Notes under the pieces: model-generated | Told to the model about the DNA's origin: nothing | What the model saw: only the letters and a program-made list of their open reading frames with translations | Databases searched by the model: none | Shown here: positions 5,757 to 7,357 of the stretch, piece after piece | Numbering within the stretch: position 1 is the stretch's first letter | Layout of the letters: each line of letters starts with the position of its first letter | DNA from: Selenomonas sp. AE3005 | GTDB lineage: Bacteria > Bacillota > Negativicutes > Selenomonadales > Selenomonadaceae | Reading direction: 5' to 3' | NCBI RefSeq assembly: GCF_905233635.1 | Contig: NZ_CAJODG010000082.1 | Span: forward strand, 1 to 7,357 | DNA: 7,357 nucleotides | Translations under genes and position numbers: made by a program

Positions 5757-6686
5757 ATGATGAATTTCTATTCACCTATTTCCAGAAAAAACTTTCTCAA
5801 AGGCAGTCTGGCTCTAACCGCCGGCTTGTTATTGGGTGACCCACAGGCATTCGCTGCATCCACAGAATATCCCCATTCGCCGGAGGAAGCTACCGGTGAA
5901 ACAGCCATGCACTATTTATTTGACCGCACGCCCATCGAACCCGCGCAAGTCTTTGACAACCTTTTCTACATTGGCTCCATCTCCGTAGCTCAATTTGTGG
6001 TGCGCACCAGTGAAGGTCTTATCATGATTGACTCCGGCTGGGATGAACAGGATGCAGACTATGCCGCCGCCAGCATGAAAAAGCTAGGCTTATCCCCTGC
6101 CGACACCCGCTATATTCTCCTTACCCACGGCCACAGCGACCACTATGGTGGTGCCCAGTTCTTCAAGGATAAATATGCGCCGCAGGCAAAAATCGGCATT
6201 AATATCATTGACAGCAACTGGTATTCGGTAATTCCCGCTCAAAATGCTTTTTCCGGCGTACGTCCCCATATTGACATTGAGCTGAATGACCGTCAAATCA
6301 TAACCTTAGGCGACACAAATATTTTTCTCGTACTCACTCCTGGTCATACCCCGGGCTGCCTGTCCATGATTGTCCCAGTCACTGACCATGGCGAAAAACA
6401 TCATGTGGCCATTTGGGGCGGCACCGGCACACCAGCCAATCTGGAAATGAATTACCTCTATCTAAGCGCAGTAAACTACTTCGCAAAATACACCGCTGAT
6501 TTCCAGGTTGATGTAGAAATGAGCGCCCATGGCTGGGTAGACGATACCTTTCCCCGTCTGGAAAAACTCAAACACCGCCGCCCCGGCCAGCCCCATCCCT
6601 TTGTTATCGGTCAGAAAAAATACCGTAAGTATGAAGATGTCTTCCGAAAAATGGCACAAGAGGCCATAAAAAAATACCAACCGTAA
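5757..6686 (+). CDS. Subclass B3-like metallo-beta-lactamase-fold hydrolase with Tat leader
   Basis: The product is 309 residues. The leader SRKNFLKG (9-16), a hydrophobic core and AFAAS near residue 35 match a Tat signal with the SRRxFLK-type motif in its RK variant. The mature enzyme has LTHGHSDHYGG (His124, His126, Asp128, His129), PGHTPG (His197) and SAHGW (His258). This is the B3 pattern of metal ligands, with Gly rather than Cys or Asp near 221-224. Relatives hydrolyse beta-lactams, lactones or other esters, and sequence alone does not decide. AGGAGG stands 6 bp before this ATG and 9 bp before the next in-frame ATG (5760), so either could be used. Transcription from the operator-covered promoter implies induction by whatever ligand releases the MarR protein. 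Confidence 0.9.
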   Translation: MMNFYSPISRKNFLKGSLALTAGLLLGDPQAFAASTEYPHSPEEATGETAMHYLFDRTPIEPAQVFDNLFYIGSISVAQFVVRTSEGLIMIDSGWDEQDADYAAASMKKLGLSPADTRYILLTHGHSDHYGGAQFFKDKYAPQAKIGINIIDSNWYSVIPAQNAFSGVRPHIDIELNDRQIITLGDTNIFLVLTPGHTPGCLSMIVPVTDHGEKHHVAIWGGTGTPANLEMNYLYLSAVNYFAKYTADFQVDVEMSAHGWVDDTFPRLEKLKHRRPGQPHPFVIGQKKYRKYEDVFRKMAQEAIKKYQP

Positions 6687-6705
6687 ACCACCCTTTCAAG
6701 CCAAT

Positions 6706-6745
6706 AATTCCCCATCCTGCAAAAATTCATGCAGGATGGGGAATT
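6706..6745 (+). terminator. Long perfect hairpin after the hydrolase gene
   Basis: Two perfect 16-nt arms (6706-6721 and 6730-6745) surround an 8-nt loop, about 20 bp after the stop codon. There is no U-run on either strand, so it is a less certain intrinsic terminator. Lying between convergent genes, it may stop or stabilise transcripts from both sides. Confidence 0.55.
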
Positions 6746-6841
6746 GTCATCTGCGGCTTTTTGATGATACGCCTGCCATTAGATAAAAGCTTTTTCCATA
6801 TGAATATGCGGGCATATAATAAATTTCCTTGTCACTTTGCC

Positions 6842-7357
6842 CTAGCCATGGCTGTTTTTGTCCGACTTTAACGCGGCTGAACTTAGAAGCCACGCAAAAG
6901 CTCTCGCTGTCCGAATCTCCGGCTCCTTAAAATGCCCGCCTGTATTCCATTCCAGCGTACAGTTAAGCCCCTGCTCCTTCAGCCATGCGCAGCCATCCCG
7001 AATGCAATCCCCCACACTTGACATAACTGCATTTTTGGTCTTTTCTTCTTTATCGCCAAGGCTGAGATATACGTTTGGGCATTTAATCGCCGTGCTCTTC
7101 ATGTAGTCAACAAACCTCGGAAACCAGATAGATGGTGAAGCAGCAGCAATGCCCGCGAATTTATCGGTTTGGTAAGCTGCCCAAAGGGAGAACAGCGCCG
7201 CCAGTGAATATCCGCCCAGATAATAAATTTTGCTCTTATCCTGACATAGCTTCAGTATTTCGGTCAGCAGTTCTCCTGCACCATCACCGAAATCATCCTT
7301 GCCAAAAACCGCAGGTGACGGCCACGGAGATAAGTCATGATTCCAGCTATCCACCTT
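6842..7357 (-). CDS. Alpha/beta-hydrolase esterase, C-terminal part (cut by window edge)
   Basis: At least 171 codons are visible and the frame is still open at the window edge; the GTG at 7352-7354 is an internal Val, not the start. The sequence contains WNHDLSPWPSPAVFG, the nucleophile elbow GGYSLAALFSLWAAY (Ser in G-Y-S-L-A), AASPSIWFPRF, LSLGDKEEKT with a likely acid residue, and the catalytic His in TGGHFKEPE. This pattern is typical of enterochelin-esterase/Fes-like and D-alanyl-ester-like hydrolases. The product is a serine esterase of unknown substrate. The upstream part, including any leader, is not seen. Bases 7148-7260 are repeated in degenerate form at 5021-5133. It converges with the B3-like hydrolase gene. 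Confidence 0.85.
   Translation of the reverse strand, partial: KVDSWNHDLSPWPSPAVFGKDDFGDGAGELLTEILKLCQDKSKIYYLGGYSLAALFSLWAAYQTDKFAGIAAASPSIWFPRFVDYMKSTAIKCPNVYLSLGDKEEKTKNAVMSSVGDCIRDGCAWLKEQGLNCTLEWNTGGHFKEPEIRTARAFAWLLSSAALKSDKNSHG
7148..7260 (-). repeat. Direct repeat, right copy (left copy at 5021-5133)
   Basis: This is an ungapped 113-bp match, about 88 percent identical by hand count, in the same orientation. The right copy is part of the open esterase gene and the left copy is an isolated fragment. Together they bracket the MarR-hydrolase cassette. Confidence 0.85.

Noticed and set aside
6810..6823. Small palindrome ATATGC-GG-GCATAT
   Set aside because: It is only 6-bp arms in an AT-rich gap, with no promoter or gene arrangement to give it meaning.

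Overview
The window looks like a chromosomal accessory region of an anaerobic Firmicute. Gene style, strong AGGAG ribosome sites, and the mix of Tat- and Sec-like leaders with YbjJ-, EamA- and MarR-type proteins suggest a diderm Negativicutes (Selenomonadaceae-like) organism. That placement is an inference from style, not from a marker gene. No RNA gene, CRISPR array or complete mobile element is present.

Left part (1-2645, all minus strand). Two transcription units face left. One encodes a signal-bearing fusion of a carboxymuconolactone-decarboxylase domain and a cupin domain (1401-2279), ending at a perfect 14-bp hairpin terminator (1360-1391). The next encodes an NAPE-PLD/UlaG-like metallo-beta-lactamase-fold hydrolase (150-1274) followed 11 bp later by an aldo/keto reductase cut by the window edge (1-138). 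Both units start from almost the same promoter: TTGACT, a 19-bp spacer carrying a CTTGAAG dyad, and TAGWAT. This is the architecture of MerR-family activation, as used by aldehyde/electrophile sensors of the AdhR/NmlR type, so the two units probably form one small regulon. No MerR gene lies in the window. A decayed aldo/keto reductase remnant (2337-2642) lies just upstream of the cupin promoter.

Middle (2646-5256). An MFS transporter (YbjJ-like) and a DMT/EamA transporter form a minus-strand pair. The start of the MFS gene is unclear because the N-terminal stub of an IS110-family transposase abuts it. Behind that stub is a 113-bp fragment of an esterase gene whose intact relative sits at the right edge of the window.

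Right part (5257-7357). A plus-strand MarR regulator is followed by a Tat-leader, subclass-B3-like metallo-beta-lactamase-fold hydrolase. Between them is a well-formed promoter covered by two 18-bp palindromes, so the hydrolase is very probably controlled by that MarR protein. An alpha/beta-hydrolase esterase (minus strand, partial) converges on it. The MarR-hydrolase cassette is therefore flanked by two directly oriented esterase segments, a footprint of duplication or insertion.

Taken together, this is a stress/detoxification neighbourhood: exported hydrolases, reductases and exporters under two separate electrophile- or drug-type regulatory circuits, with visible scars of rearrangement.
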